Shown here piece after piece: positions 27,348-39,246 of a DNA stretch of 64,000 bases. Within the stretch, counting starts at the first letter, position 1. Each line of letters starts with the position of its first letter. The stretch is from contig NZ_CP076538.1 in the NCBI RefSeq assembly GCF_018885265.1, positions 5,554,001-5,618,000 on the forward strand, in the 5' to 3' direction. Origin of the DNA: Amycolatopsis aidingensis. Lineage in GTDB: Bacteria; Actinomycetota; Actinomycetes; Mycobacteriales; Pseudonocardiaceae. The position numbers and the translations under genes are program-made. The notes under the pieces were generated by a model that saw nothing but the letters and a program-made list of their open reading frames with translations, was not told the origin of the DNA and did not search any database.

Positions 27348-27351
27348 CCGG

Positions 27352-27511
27352 TTAGCTGGACAGCCAGACGACGGCGCCACCGACCGCGAGGGCGGCCGCG
27401 ATCCCGAGCAGGATCGCGAACGCCTTCGCGGTCTTCCACATGCTGTACACGCCGCCGACAAGGAACCCGGCGAGCGCCAGCAGCAGGACCGCGATCCACT
27501 CGTTGGACAAC

Positions 27512-27522
<11 letters not shown>
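27352..27522 (-). CDS. Small two-helix membrane protein at the end of hisDCB
   Basis: A 56-residue protein with two hydrophobic segments ([18 protein letters not shown] and [20 protein letters not shown]). GTG 27522 overlaps the hisB end by 11 bp, with AAGGG close upstream, indicating coupling. I do not recognise a family. Confidence 0.65.
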
Positions 27523-30527
<3,005 letters not shown>

Positions 30528-30534
30528 GGCCCCA

Positions 30535-30540
30535 AGGGTA
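30535..30540 (-). promoter_or_regulatory. Probable leaderless promoter -10 (hisD)
   Basis: On the minus strand TACCCT ends 7 nt before ATG 30527, with no Shine-Dalgarno in between. This would drive hisDCB. Confidence 0.5.
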
Positions 30541-30613
30541 CGAGGTGGCCGCTGGGCACCGGCGCACACCGGCATACTCGGGGGAGCCGGACGTCGATAC
30601 CCCGGAGGTGACC

Positions 30614-31417
30614 GTGCTGCGCATCGGGCTGTGCCAGCTCACGTCGAGTGACGACCCCGCGGACAACCTGGAGCTGATCAGGGTCGAAGTGGCCAAGGCC
30701 GCGGGCGAGGGTGCCGAGGTGGTGGTGTTCCCGGAGGCCATGATGGCCCGGTTCGGGGTACCGCTGGCCCCGCTCGCGCAGCCGCTGGACGGGCCATGGG
30801 CGAGCGCGGTCGCGGAGATCGCGCGGGAGCACGGCGTGCTGGTGGTCGCCGGAATGTTCACCCCGGACGGGGAGCGGGTGCGCAACACCCTGCTGATCAC
30901 CGGGCGGGGTGCGCACCGCGGCTACGACAAGATCCACCTGTACGACGCATTCGGCTTCCGCGAGTCGGACACGGTGGCGGGTGGCTCGGAGCCGGTCACC
31001 CTCGAGCTGGACGGGGTCACGCTCGGCTTCGCCACCTGCTACGACGTGCGCTTCCCCGAGCTGTTCCAGGCACTGGCCGAGTCCGGTGCCGCGGCGGTGG
31101 TCCTGCCGGCCTCCTGGGGAGCAGGGACGGGCAAGCGGGAGCAGTGGGAGCTGCTGGTGCGGGCCCGCGCGCTGGACTCCGGCACCTGGGTACTCGGCTG
31201 CGGGCAGGCCGACCCTGCGGTCACCGGGATCCAGGTCAACCCGAAGGCGCCGACCGGGATCGGCTACTCCACCGTTGCCGACCCGTTCGGCGGCATCCAC
31301 ACGCAGCTGGGCGCGGGCGCGGGCCAGCTGGTCGCCGAGGTGGACCCGGAGCTGGCCGCGAAGTCGCGCACCGCCACCGCGGTGCTGGCCAACCGGCGGC
31401 TGACCCGCAACAGCTAG
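30614..31417 (+). CDS. Carbon-nitrogen hydrolase (nitrilase superfamily)
   Basis: A 267-residue nitrilase-fold amidase. The catalytic Glu-Lys-Cys triad is in [20 protein letters not shown] and [13 protein letters not shown]. The pattern resembles omega-amidase/Nit-type repair enzymes (hydrolysis of deaminated glutathione is the best-known role), but the substrate is inferred. GTG 30614 is chosen because GGAGG ends 5 nt upstream. Divergent from hisD. Its TAG stop lies inside a stop-associated repeat. Confidence 0.9.
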   Translation: MLRIGLCQLTSSDDPADNLELIRVEVAKAAGEGAEVVVFPEAMMARFGVPLAPLAQPLDGPWASAVAEIAREHGVLVVAGMFTPDGERVRNTLLITGRGAHRGYDKIHLYDAFGFRESDTVAGGSEPVTLELDGVTLGFATCYDVRFPELFQALAESGAAAVVLPASWGAGTGKREQWELLVRARALDSGTWVLGCGQADPAVTGIQVNPKAPTGIGYSTVADPFGGIHTQLGAGAGQLVAEVDPELAAKSRTATAVLANRRLTRNS

Positions 31418-31583
31418 GAGCTGTTCAAGAGGGGGTTGACCGAGGTGATGCGGGGGCGCGTGTCCCGGCCGCAGACCTCGCGAACCCGGCTGCGGGCCGC
31501 TGGCCCACCCAGCGCACCAGCCCGTGACCAGAGCACGGCCCGTAGCCGGGTTCGAGACCGCGCGCCTTCTTCAACACAGCTAG
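31414..31583. repeat. About 170-bp imperfect palindromic element between convergent genes
   Basis: The ends are related inverted repeats: CTAGGAGCTGTTCAAGAGG at the left, and on the other strand CTAGCTGTGTTGAAGAAGG at the right. Inside, cgaacccggctgcgggcc pairs with ggcccgtagccgggttcg (one G-T). Each end begins with the TAG stop of its flanking gene. It could be a bidirectional terminator, a small non-autonomous element, or both. The right end matches the repeat at 27324-27347. Confidence 0.65.
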
Positions 31584-32245
31584 TGCACCGGCGGCTGGGC
31601 CGCGATCCCCTCCTCGATCGCCAGCCTGGTCAGCTCCGGCCTGCGCCGCCTGCCGGTCTTGTCCCTGATCCGGTCCAGGTAGGAGCGGACGGTGCGCACG
31701 CTGATCGCCATGGCCTCCGCGATGTCCTGGTCCCGCTCCCCCGCGGCGAGCAGGGAAAGCACCTGCCGCTCCCGTTCGGACAGCACCAGCTGCTGACCGC
31801 CCCCGCGCTCCCGGGCCGAGCTGAGCACGAACGAGGCCAGCATGGGCGAGACATAGGAGTTACCGGAGGCGATCTGCCGGACGGCGCCGAGGATCTCCTC
31901 GCCGTCGGAGTCCTTGGATAGGTATCCGCGGGCACCGGCGGTGACCGCGGCCAGCACCTCCTCCTTGCCTGCGTGCGCGGAGACCACGAGCACCCGGTGT
32001 CCCATGCCCGCCACCTCCATCACGGCGGCGCTGTCGGCGACCCCGCGCAGCTTGAGGTCCAGCACCACCACGCCCCCCGGCGGTTGTCTGCGCATGGCGA
32101 ACTCGCCGACCGACTCGGCTACGACCCCCAGCTCGATGTCGGCCGCCTCCTCGAGCACGCGCGCCACGGCCTGCCGGTACAGCGGATGATCTTCGATCAC
32201 ACCGACCCGGATACGGGCCGGAACAGCGGTTGTCGTCTCCGTCAC
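31580..32245 (-). CDS. NarL/FixJ-family response regulator (orphan)
   Basis: A 221-residue two-domain regulator. The receiver domain starts IRVGVIEDHPLYRQAV and has the phospho-acceptor region VVVLDLKLRG and a lysine in YLSKDSDG. The LuxR-type helix-turn-helix is LSERERQVLSLLAAGERDQDIAEAM to SYLDRIRDKTGR. I take GTG 32245 as start. No histidine kinase is adjacent, so the partner is unknown. Confidence 0.9.
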   Translation of the reverse strand: MTETTTAVPARIRVGVIEDHPLYRQAVARVLEEAADIELGVVAESVGEFAMRRQPPGGVVVLDLKLRGVADSAAVMEVAGMGHRVLVVSAHAGKEEVLAAVTAGARGYLSKDSDGEEILGAVRQIASGNSYVSPMLASFVLSSARERGGGQQLVLSERERQVLSLLAAGERDQDIAEAMAISVRTVRSYLDRIRDKTGRRRRPELTRLAIEEGIAAQPPVH

Positions 32246-32314
32246 TCCGCTATCGTCCCTGCCCGGCGCGGCTTTTTCCATTCCCCATGTTGGGTTCTGC
32301 GCCGTTCGGCGACA

Positions 32315-33208
32315 CTACATACGCCAATCGGACGTGTGCTGTCCGCAAGGTAGATCCATCCCGAGATCCACCGCGGGTGCCGAGTGCGTGAGGGCGCCGA
32401 CGGCAAGGTAGTCGACCCCCGTCCGCGCGTAGCCCGCCGCGTTCTCCAGGCGGAGGCCGCCGGAGGCTTCCAGCCGGGTGCCGGGCGCCACCCGATCCCG
32501 GTGACGCACCGCGCGGGCACAGTCCTCCGGCGTGAAGTTGTCCAGCAGCACCTCGTCCGCACCCGCGGCCAGCGCCTCGGCAAGCTGGTCGAGATCGTCC
32601 ACCTCGACCTCGCAGGCCAGGCCCGGCGCCCGCTCCCTTGCCTGGCGCAGCGCGGCGGTAACCGAACCGGCCGCGACCACGTGGTTGTCCTTGATCAGCA
32701 CCGCGTCACCGAGCCCGAACCGGTGGTTCACCCCGCCCCCGCAGCGCACCGCGTACTTCTGCGCCAGCCGCAGCCCTGGCAGGGTCTTGCGGGAGTCCCG
32801 GATCGCGCAGCCGGTACCCGCCACGGCGGACACCCAGGCCGCGGTGGCGGTGGCGATCCCGGAGAGGTGGCACAGCAGGTTCAGCGCGGTGCGCTCGGCG
32901 GTCAGCAGGCCACGGATCTCACCACGCAGCACCAGCGCGGGTTCCCCTGCCACCAGCTTCGCCCCGTCCGTGCGCTGGTCCAGCACCTGGTAGCGGGGTC
33001 CGAGCACGGTCTCGAACACCGCCAGCGCCAGCGGGATCCCGGCGAGCACCCCGGGCTCGCGCGGGGTCAGCTCGGCCGTGGCCACCGCACCGGCCGGCAC
33101 CGTGGCCTCGGTGGTCGCGTCCGGGCCGTAGCGCAGGTCCTCGGCCAGCGCCAGTTCCACGATGCGGCGCACCTCCGCGGGCTCGAGCTGCCGGAGCTCC
33201 TCGTTCAT
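32315..33208 (-). CDS. nadC: Nicotinate-nucleotide pyrophosphorylase (quinolinate phosphoribosyltransferase)
   Basis: NadC converts quinolinate and PRPP to nicotinate mononucleotide. The 297-residue protein shows LNLLCHLSGIATAT, RDSRKTLPGLRLAQKYAVRCGGG, HRFGLGDAVLIKDNH and EVEVDDLDQ. ATG 33208 overlaps the nadB stop by 4 bp. Last gene of nadABC. Confidence 0.96.
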   Translation of the reverse strand: MNEELRQLEPAEVRRIVELALAEDLRYGPDATTEATVPAGAVATAELTPREPGVLAGIPLALAVFETVLGPRYQVLDQRTDGAKLVAGEPALVLRGEIRGLLTAERTALNLLCHLSGIATATAAWVSAVAGTGCAIRDSRKTLPGLRLAQKYAVRCGGGVNHRFGLGDAVLIKDNHVVAAGSVTAALRQARERAPGLACEVEVDDLDQLAEALAAGADEVLLDNFTPEDCARAVRHRDRVAPGTRLEASGGLRLENAAGYARTGVDYLAVGALTHSAPAVDLGMDLPCGQHTSDWRM

Positions 33209-34854
33209 GCGCAGGCCACCCGCTTCGCCGGGATCGGGTCGGCGAGCACCGGCTGCCCGGAGGGGCTCAGCCGGATCAGCTGGCTGCGCCGCCAGGAGCC
33301 GTCGTCCCGCTCGGCGAAGTCGGTGCGCACGTGGCAACCGCGGGACTCGGTGCGCCGGGCCGCCGCGGCCACCAGTGCCCCGGCGATCAGCGTGAGCGCG
33401 GCGTCCTCGACCACCTCCGGTGTCCACATCGGACTGTCCTGGGCGGAGAGGTCGAGCACCGACCCGACCACGGCCAGCCCGTCGGCGTCCCTGCCGATGG
33501 CCGCGTACCGGCTCATCACCCGCTGCAGCCGGTCCCGCTGCGCCACCGGGGCCACCTCGCTCGCCGGTGGCCGCCCGTGCCGGGGGTCCGGCAACAGCCC
33601 GGCTGCCAGGTCCGCCGCCACCGCCGCCGCGGCGCGCTCACCCAGCACCAGGCCCTCGAGCAGGCTGTTGGAGGCCAGCCGGTTGGCGCCGTGCAGCCCG
33701 GTCCTCGCCACCTCACCGGCCGCGTAGAGCCCGCACACATCGGTGCGGCCGTCGGTTCCGGTGACCACGCCGCCGCAGGCGAAATGCGCGGCGGGGGTCA
33801 CCGGGATGGGCTCGGTCACCGGGTCCACCCCGGCGGCGAGGCAGGCCGCATGCACGGTGGGGAACCGGTCCGCGAACCGGGGGATCCCGGTGGCGTCGAG
33901 GAACACGTGGTCGTCGACACCGCCCGGCGCCTGTGCCATCCGCCTGGTGACGGCCGCGGACACCACATCCCGCGGGGCCAGGTCGCCGAGCGGGTGCACC
34001 CCGTGCATCACCGGGCGGCCCGCCCCGTCCACCAGCACCGCGCCCTCCCCGCGCACCGCCTCGGTGACCAGGGGGCAGCGGCCCCGCGCGCCGGGGGTGT
34101 AGAGCACGGTCGGGTGGAACTGCACGAACTCGACATCGGCGGCGAGCGCCCCGGCCCGCAGCGCCAGCGCAAGGCCGTCACCGGTGGCCACCTCGGGGTT
34201 GGAGGTGGCCTGGTAGAGCTGGCCGAGACCGCCGGTGGCGAGCAGCAGCGCCGGGGCACGCAGCACACCGGGCACCCCGGCCGGGTCCAGCACGGTGACC
34301 CCGGCGACCTCGCCGAGCGGGGTGCGCAGGGCGTCCACCGCGATATGCCCCTCCAGCACCGGCACCCGCGTGCCAGCGGCCGTGGCGACCAGGGCGCGTT
34401 CCACCTCGGCTCCGGTGGCGTCCCCGCCCGCGTGGATCACCCGGAAGGCGGTGTGCCCGCCCTCCCTGGTCCTGGCCAGGCCGGAACCCTCGGCCGAGGG
34501 GTCGAACCGGGCTCCCCTGGCCCGCAGCCGGGCGACCGCGGCGGGTCCCTGCTCCAGGATGGCGCGCACGGCGGCCGGTTCGCTCAGCCCGCCGCCGGCG
34601 GCCAGCGTGTCGGCGGCATGCCGGGCGACCGAGTCGCCCTCCTCGTGCTCCCCGTCCAGCACGACGGCCACCCCGCCCTGGGCAAGCCGGGTGCTGCCGT
34701 CCCCGATTTCGGCCTTGGTCACCACCAGCACGCGCAGACCGAGTTCGCGGGCACGCAGCGCGGCGGTCAGCCCGGCGACCCCGCTGCCGAGGACGATCAG
34801 GTCGGCCCGCGCCTCCCAGCGGGGAGTTTTCGACTCTGAGATGTTAACCGACAT
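33205..34854 (-). CDS. nadB: L-aspartate oxidase
   Basis: A 549-residue FAD enzyme producing iminoaspartate for NadA. The dinucleotide-binding motif is VLGSGVAGLTAALRA, and catalytic-region motifs are STRLAQGGVAV, EFVQFHPTVL, RGEGAVLVDGAGR and TGLHGANRLASNSLLE. ATG 34854 shares one base with the nadA stop (TGATG), so the genes are coupled. Confidence 0.96.
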   Translation of the reverse strand: MSVNISESKTPRWEARADLIVLGSGVAGLTAALRARELGLRVLVVTKAEIGDGSTRLAQGGVAVVLDGEHEEGDSVARHAADTLAAGGGLSEPAAVRAILEQGPAAVARLRARGARFDPSAEGSGLARTREGGHTAFRVIHAGGDATGAEVERALVATAAGTRVPVLEGHIAVDALRTPLGEVAGVTVLDPAGVPGVLRAPALLLATGGLGQLYQATSNPEVATGDGLALALRAGALAADVEFVQFHPTVLYTPGARGRCPLVTEAVRGEGAVLVDGAGRPVMHGVHPLGDLAPRDVVSAAVTRRMAQAPGGVDDHVFLDATGIPRFADRFPTVHAACLAAGVDPVTEPIPVTPAAHFACGGVVTGTDGRTDVCGLYAAGEVARTGLHGANRLASNSLLEGLVLGERAAAAVAADLAAGLLPDPRHGRPPASEVAPVAQRDRLQRVMSRYAAIGRDADGLAVVGSVLDLSAQDSPMWTPEVVEDAALTLIAGALVAAAARRTESRGCHVRTDFAERDDGSWRRSQLIRLSPSGQPVLADPIPAKRVACA

Positions 34855-35873
34855 CACTCGCCGCCACCGGGAGTGCCGATCTCGATCATCCGGCGTACCG
34901 AGGCCCGTGCGCGCTCCGCGGTGACCTCGTCCACATGCACCTCGTCGGCGCCCGCGCGCAGCGAGCGCAACAGCGCGGCCGGAGTGATCATCTTCATGTA
35001 GCGGCAGGACGCACGGTCGTTCACCGCCCGGAAGTCGATCTCCGGCGCGGCCTTGCGCAGCTGGTGCAGCATGCCGATCTCGGTGGCAACCAGTACCGAG
35101 CGGGCCTCGGTGTCCCGCGCGGCGCGCACCATGTCGCCAGTGGACAGGATCCGGACCTTGTCCTGCGGGACCGCGCCCTCCCCTGCGAGGTAGAGCGCCG
35201 AGGTGGCGCAGCCGCACTCCGGGTGGATGAACAGGTCGGCGTCCGGATCGGCCGCGGCGCGCTCGGCGAGCTCGGGCCCGTTGATCCCGGCGTGCACATG
35301 GCACTCACCGGCCCAGATGTGCAGGTTCTCCCTGCCGGTCTCGCGCTTGACGTGCGCACCGAGGAACTGGTCCGGGCAGAACAGCACCTCCTTCTCGGCC
35401 GGGATGGACGCCACCACGTCCACCGCGTTGGATGAGGTGCAGCAGATGTCGGTCTCCGCCTTCACCTCGGCCGTGGTGTTCACATAGGAGACCACCACCG
35501 CACCGGGGTGCTCGGCCTTCCACTCGCGCAGCTGGGCGCCGGTGATCGAGTCGGCGAGCGAGCAACCGGCCCGCGCGTCCGGGATGAGCACGGTCTTGTC
35601 CGGGGAGAGGATCTTGGCGGTCTCCGCCATGAAGTGCACCCCGCAGAACACGATCGTGGAGGCGTCGCTGGCCGCGGCGATCCGGCTGAGCGCGAGCGAG
35701 TCTCCGGTGTGGTCGGCGATCTCCTGGATCTCCGGCAGCTGGTAGTTGTGCGCGAGCAGCACCGCGTTGCGTTCCTCGGCGAGCCTGCGCACCTCGTCCG
35801 CCCACGCCGCGTCCGGTTCGACCCCGCCCATCGGGGTGAGCTCGTCGGACTCCAGAGTCATGGTGTCGGCCAT
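34854..35873 (-). CDS. nadA: Quinolinate synthase A
   Basis: A 339-residue [4Fe-4S] enzyme condensing iminoaspartate with DHAP. Cluster cysteines are in [26 protein letters not shown] and [17 protein letters not shown] precedes the ATG at 35873. The gene is divergent from nrtR, with the shared NrtR-type palindrome at 35897-35921. Confidence 0.96.
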   Translation of the reverse strand: MADTMTLESDELTPMGGVEPDAAWADEVRRLAEERNAVLLAHNYQLPEIQEIADHTGDSLALSRIAAASDASTIVFCGVHFMAETAKILSPDKTVLIPDARAGCSLADSITGAQLREWKAEHPGAVVVSYVNTTAEVKAETDICCTSSNAVDVVASIPAEKEVLFCPDQFLGAHVKRETGRENLHIWAGECHVHAGINGPELAERAAADPDADLFIHPECGCATSALYLAGEGAVPQDKVRILSTGDMVRAARDTEARSVLVATEIGMLHQLRKAAPEIDFRAVNDRASCRYMKMITPAALLRSLRAGADEVHVDEVTAERARASVRRMIEIGTPGGGE

Positions 35874-35896
35874 CGGGACCTCCTAGACTGCGTCCC

Positions 35897-35921
35897 GGTT
35901 TTCGTCTTACAATCGAAAACC
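35897..35921. promoter_or_regulatory. NrtR-type operator between nadA and nrtR
   Basis: Perfect 8-bp arms GGTTTTCG (35897-35904) and CGAAAACC (35914-35921) with a 9-nt spacer. The spacer contains TACAAT (35908-35913), a -10 that ends 8 nt before the nrtR GTG. Binding here would block both nadA and nrtR. Confidence 0.75.
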
Positions 35922-36662
35922 GTGCGTAGCCATATTAACAGCAGTGCCCCCCTGGCACACGAGGTTCTGGCCGCGGTGCTTCAGGTGCGTTCCGCCACAC
36001 TGCGGGTGCTGCTGTGGCGGCGCGCCCTCGATCCGCATATCGGCCGCTGGTCGCTGCCGGGTGGCAGGCTGCGCCCTGACGAGGACGTGGAGACCTCCAT
36101 CCGGCGGCAGCTGGCCGAGAAGGTGGACGTCAAGCAGCTCACCCATGTGGAGCAGCTGGCCGTGTTCAGCGCGCCGGACCGGGTGCCGGGACCCAGGGTG
36201 GTGGCCACCGCATTCCTGGGGTTGGTTCCCGCAGGGGTCGATCCGGAGGTACCGGAGGACACGGAGTGGCACCCGGTGGACACCCTGCCGCGCACGGCCT
36301 TCGACCACGAGGCGATCGTGCTGCGCGCGCGGGAACGGCTGCGCGCGAAGCTGAGCTACACCAACCTCGGTTTCGCGCTGGCACCGGCGGAGTTCACCAT
36401 CTCCTCGCTGCGCGAGCTGTACTCGGCCGCGCTCGGCTACCGGGTGTCGGCCACCAACCTGCAGCGGGTGCTCTCCCGCCGCGGGCTGCTGTCCCCGACC
36501 GGCGGCACGGCGCCTTCCGGCAAGGCGGGAGGCAGGCCGGCGGCACTGTTCACCTTCACCGGCGAGGGGATGCAGGTGACCGATCCGTTTGCGGTGTTCC
36601 GGCCGCCGGAGAAGCAGACCGGACGCGGTCGTCGGTCAGCACGCCGCCCTACCTCGTCGTAA
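35922..36662 (+). CDS. nrtR: NrtR-family NAD-biosynthesis repressor
   Basis: A 246-residue fusion of a Nudix-like domain (about 10-140) and a C-terminal winged helix (about 150-225: AEFTISSLRELYSAALGYRV, NLQRVLSRRGLL). The Nudix box is degenerate: GGRLRPDEDVETSIRRQLAEKV lacks the catalytic REXXEE glutamates, as expected for NrtR, which senses ADP-ribose or related NAD metabolites without hydrolysing them. GTG 35922 directly abuts the operator. Divergent nadABC is the evident target. Confidence 0.88.
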   Translation: MRSHINSSAPLAHEVLAAVLQVRSATLRVLLWRRALDPHIGRWSLPGGRLRPDEDVETSIRRQLAEKVDVKQLTHVEQLAVFSAPDRVPGPRVVATAFLGLVPAGVDPEVPEDTEWHPVDTLPRTAFDHEAIVLRARERLRAKLSYTNLGFALAPAEFTISSLRELYSAALGYRVSATNLQRVLSRRGLLSPTGGTAPSGKAGGRPAALFTFTGEGMQVTDPFAVFRPPEKQTGRGRRSARRPTSS

Positions 36663-36665
36663 CGT
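36660..36665 (+). promoter_or_regulatory. Probable leaderless promoter -10 inside the nrtR stop
   Basis: TAACGT ends 7 nt before GTG 36673; its TAA is the nrtR stop codon. Confidence 0.48.
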
Positions 36666-36672
36666 TGGGGGC

Positions 36673-37389
36673 GTGGCCGATACAGCACCGGAAGGGGACC
36701 AGCGGCAGACCCTGCCGTTGTTCCCGCTGCAGACGGTGCTGTTACCCAGCGCGCACCTGCCGCTGCACATCTTCGAGCCGCGCTACCGCCAGCTCACCGC
36801 GGACCTGATCACCGGCACGGTGCCGGACAAGCGGCTCGGGATCGTCGCGATCCGGATGCCAGCTACGCACGAGGTGGAGACGACCGGGCAGGTGTTCGGG
36901 GTCGGCTGCGCGGCGGAACTGCGCGAGGCCAAGCGGCTGCCCGACGGCCGGTTCGACATCGTGACCACCGGGCGGCGCCGGTTCCGGCTGCTGGACATCC
37001 GCACCGACGCCGCGCCCTACCTGGTCGGTTCGATCGAGTGGCTGGACGACGATCCGGTGCCGCGCGGGGCGGACGCGGCGATCACGCAGCTGAGCGCGGC
37101 GGCCAGGGCGGCGCACCGGCGATACTGCGAGGCCGCATGGGACCGTGCGGACTGGAGCGCGCCGCCGGAGGACGTCGACCTCGCCGACCTGGCCTACCTG
37201 CTCGCCGGGGACTGCCTGCTGCCGCTGACCGACCGGCAGAAGCTCCTCGAAGAGGCCCAGCCGTTGCGCAGGCTGCAACTGGTCTGCCGCCTGCTGACCA
37301 GGGAGGCCGGCTTCCTCTCCGCCCTGCGCGCCATACCCGCCCCGCCCGCCGAGCTCACCGGCCTCAGCACCCCCACCAACCTCAACTGA
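36673..37389 (+). CDS. Lon N-terminal (substrate-binding) domain protein
   Basis: A 238-residue stand-alone protein matching the LON substrate-binding domain: LPLFPLQTVLLPSAHLPLHIFEPRYRQL (in family form) near the N-terminus and FDIVTTGRRRFRLLDI further on, then a helical tail. There is no ATPase or protease domain, so it is not a Lon protease. Such proteins are widespread in actinobacteria with unknown function. The start GTG 36673 is chosen from the promoter spacing. Confidence 0.85.
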   Translation: MADTAPEGDQRQTLPLFPLQTVLLPSAHLPLHIFEPRYRQLTADLITGTVPDKRLGIVAIRMPATHEVETTGQVFGVGCAAELREAKRLPDGRFDIVTTGRRRFRLLDIRTDAAPYLVGSIEWLDDDPVPRGADAAITQLSAAARAAHRRYCEAAWDRADWSAPPEDVDLADLAYLLAGDCLLPLTDRQKLLEEAQPLRRLQLVCRLLTREAGFLSALRAIPAPPAELTGLSTPTNLN

Positions 37390-37395
37390 CCCCGG

Positions 37396-37547
37396 TGTGT
37401 TTGCCCGCCACGCGCACGTGTTTGCCGTTCCCGCGCGGACCCCTTACGGGAACGGCAAACTCGCGTACGTGGGGAGCAAACTCGCGTACGCAGACGGCAA
37501 ACACGCGGACGTGGGCGGCAAACACGCGGACGTGGGCGGCAAACACG
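37396..37547. repeat. Phased 21-bp repeats, two inverted and five direct (locus B)
   Basis: Inverted cores (GTTTGCC) lie at 37396 and 37417; direct cores GGCAAACTCG/GGCAAACACG (once AGCAAACTCG) start at 37454, 37475, 37496, 37517 and 37538. Every step within each set is exactly 21 bp. The innermost inverted and direct units form a perfect 14-bp stem (37420-37433 with 37447-37460, 13-nt loop). The array fills the gap between convergent genes. Confidence 0.88.
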
Positions 37548-37562
37548 CCGGGTGAGCTGGGC

Positions 37563-38603
37563 TCAGTCCTCGCTACGGGAACCGAACTTGTTCCACACCT
37601 TGCCCGCGGCATCGGAGACGGCCTCGCCCACTCCGGCGAACACCTTGGCCAGCGGGTCGGTGGAGGCGACAAAGGAGTCCCGGTAGGACTTCGCCGCCGA
37701 CTTCACGTCCTCGGACCAGGTGGCTCCCGGTGGGTCGGTGTCCCGCCGGGGGTAGTCCCCGGCCAGGATCGCCCGGTACTCCTCGGATGCGGCCCACTTC
37801 TGCAACTGCGAGGCCCGGACGACGGCCAGCGGGTGCGAGGTCAGCTCGACGTTACGCAGCTTCAGCAGGCTGTCCCTGATGTCCTCCACCGACTCGTACT
37901 CGCTGGCCTGCTGCAGGAAGGAAGGGATGTCCACCTGCGCGGGGTCGATCCCGCCTGCCAGCAGGATATGCGTGCGCAGCGCGGCCGCGGGGTCCTGGCC
38001 GCACAGCAGCCCGGCCCGGTCACAGGACAGCTCGGCCTTGCGGTACCACTCGTGCAAGGCGGCGATGACCGCGCGCAGCCCGAGCGCACTGATCGGGGTC
38101 CAGGACATGCTGAGCTGCAGGCTGAGCAACCGGTGCAGCATGGTGGTGTAGACCGCGTGCCCGGACAGCACGTGCCCCATCTGCTGGCCGATAGCGAAGC
38201 GCAGCCCCTCGACGTCCAGTGCCTCGACCATCCCGGTGGTCGCCAGGATGAACGGCTCGTCCATCCCGAGTGTGGTCATCGTGCTGCGCGGGTCCCGCGT
38301 CACGAACAGGTTCGGCACCCGCTCGATGTCCAGCGTCTCGGCACAGTCGTGCCGCAGCCGGTCCAGTTCGGGATATTGGCTCGGCCCCACCCGGATGGCG
38401 GAACCCAGTGCCATCAGTCGCTCGCCGCGTTCGTTGAAGAACCCGGACAGCGTCTTCAGCACCTCGGCAAAACCGGGAACCATGCGCAAGGTGGCCAGCG
38501 CACCCCGGTCGACCGGATGTTCGTAGGCCCGCGGGCTGATCCCGGGGAACCGTACCCTCGTCGTGGTCTGCTCTATGTGGCTTTCGCTGTCGTCTTCCGG
38601 CAC
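37563..38603 (-). CDS. M48-like protein with a lost zinc motif (probable pseudo-peptidase)
   Basis: A 346-residue protein laid out like actinobacterial M48-type peptidases, with TTLGMDEPFILATTGMVEAL, the active-site helix region FAIGQQMGHVLSGHAVYTTM and the downstream AELSCDRAGLLCGQDP. The expected HExxH reads QQMGH here: the first zinc histidine and the catalytic glutamate are both missing, so proteolysis is unlikely. The rest is well kept, suggesting a binding or regulatory role. GTG 38603 is supported by TATGGT ending 6 nt upstream on the minus strand. Confidence 0.75.
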   Translation of the reverse strand: MPEDDSESHIEQTTTRVRFPGISPRAYEHPVDRGALATLRMVPGFAEVLKTLSGFFNERGERLMALGSAIRVGPSQYPELDRLRHDCAETLDIERVPNLFVTRDPRSTMTTLGMDEPFILATTGMVEALDVEGLRFAIGQQMGHVLSGHAVYTTMLHRLLSLQLSMSWTPISALGLRAVIAALHEWYRKAELSCDRAGLLCGQDPAAALRTHILLAGGIDPAQVDIPSFLQQASEYESVEDIRDSLLKLRNVELTSHPLAVVRASQLQKWAASEEYRAILAGDYPRRDTDPPGATWSEDVKSAAKSYRDSFVASTDPLAKVFAGVGEAVSDAAGKVWNKFGSRSED

Positions 38604-38609
38604 CCTGCC

Positions 38610-38615
38610 ACCATA
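38610..38615 (-). promoter_or_regulatory. Probable leaderless promoter -10 (M48-like gene)
   Basis: TATGGT on the minus strand ends 6 nt before GTG 38603. It lies just downstream of the DUF2567 gene stop (38617-38619). Confidence 0.4.
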
Positions 38616-38616
38616 G

Positions 38617-39240
38617 CTAACCCAGCCTGCGTCCGAGGTCGTCCTGCCCATTCCAGGCGGCGAGCAGGCCGTAGACCAGCGCGACCGCCATCGGCTGCGC
38701 GAGCAGTACCCATACCGACTCCAGCACCGGCGCCTGCTCCACCACGTCCCCGATCTGTGGTGCCTCGGTGACCGTGTACAGGCCCTGGGCGAAGGAAGGG
38801 CCCATCCGGGTGCCGAGCCAGCCCGCCAGCACCGAGCCGGCCACCGCGGCGAGCAGCATCACCGGGCCACGGCGCTCGCGCAGCAGCCAGACCACCACCC
38901 CGGTCACGATGCCCGCGGCGAGGCCGAGCAGCGCGTACAGCACCAGGTCGTCGAACCGGTGCCAGCTCTCCAGCTGCAGCGGGATCCGCCGGTCGCTGGA
39001 GACCACCCGCTCGCGTTGCGGTGGCGCCAGCCGGGACCAGATCCAGCCCAGCGGAATGCCGAGCAACCCGACCATGGACAACACCATGATGCCCGGCAGC
39101 AGGTCGGCCTTGACCTTGACCTTGGGCGGTTCCCGCCGGACGAGTGGGAAGGATCCAGCCGGCTCGCCCGGCTCCCGGCGTTCGTCGACCGACGACCCTG
39201 TCACCGTGCGGACCTCCTGCGCGCGACTCGCCCCATCCAA
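38617..39240 (-). CDS. DUF2567-like membrane protein
   Basis: A 207-residue protein with four hydrophobic segments (LLPGIMVLSMVGLLGIPLGW, LVLYALLGLAAGIVTGVVVW, VMLLAAVAGSVLAGWLG, VWVLLAQPMAVALVYGLLAA) after a 45-residue cytoplasmic stretch. It resembles the DUF2567 family of mycobacteria; function unknown. The exact start is uncertain. Confidence 0.7.
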   Translation of the reverse strand: MDGASRAQEVRTVTGSSVDERREPGEPAGSFPLVRREPPKVKVKADLLPGIMVLSMVGLLGIPLGWIWSRLAPPQRERVVSSDRRIPLQLESWHRFDDLVLYALLGLAAGIVTGVVVWLLRERRGPVMLLAAVAGSVLAGWLGTRMGPSFAQGLYTVTEAPQIGDVVEQAPVLESVWVLLAQPMAVALVYGLLAAWNGQDDLGRRLG

Positions 39241-39246
39241 GGGAGA

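Noticed and set aside
36673..37389. Lon protease
   Set aside because: Only the N-terminal substrate-binding domain is present; no ATPase or serine-lysine protease region follows.
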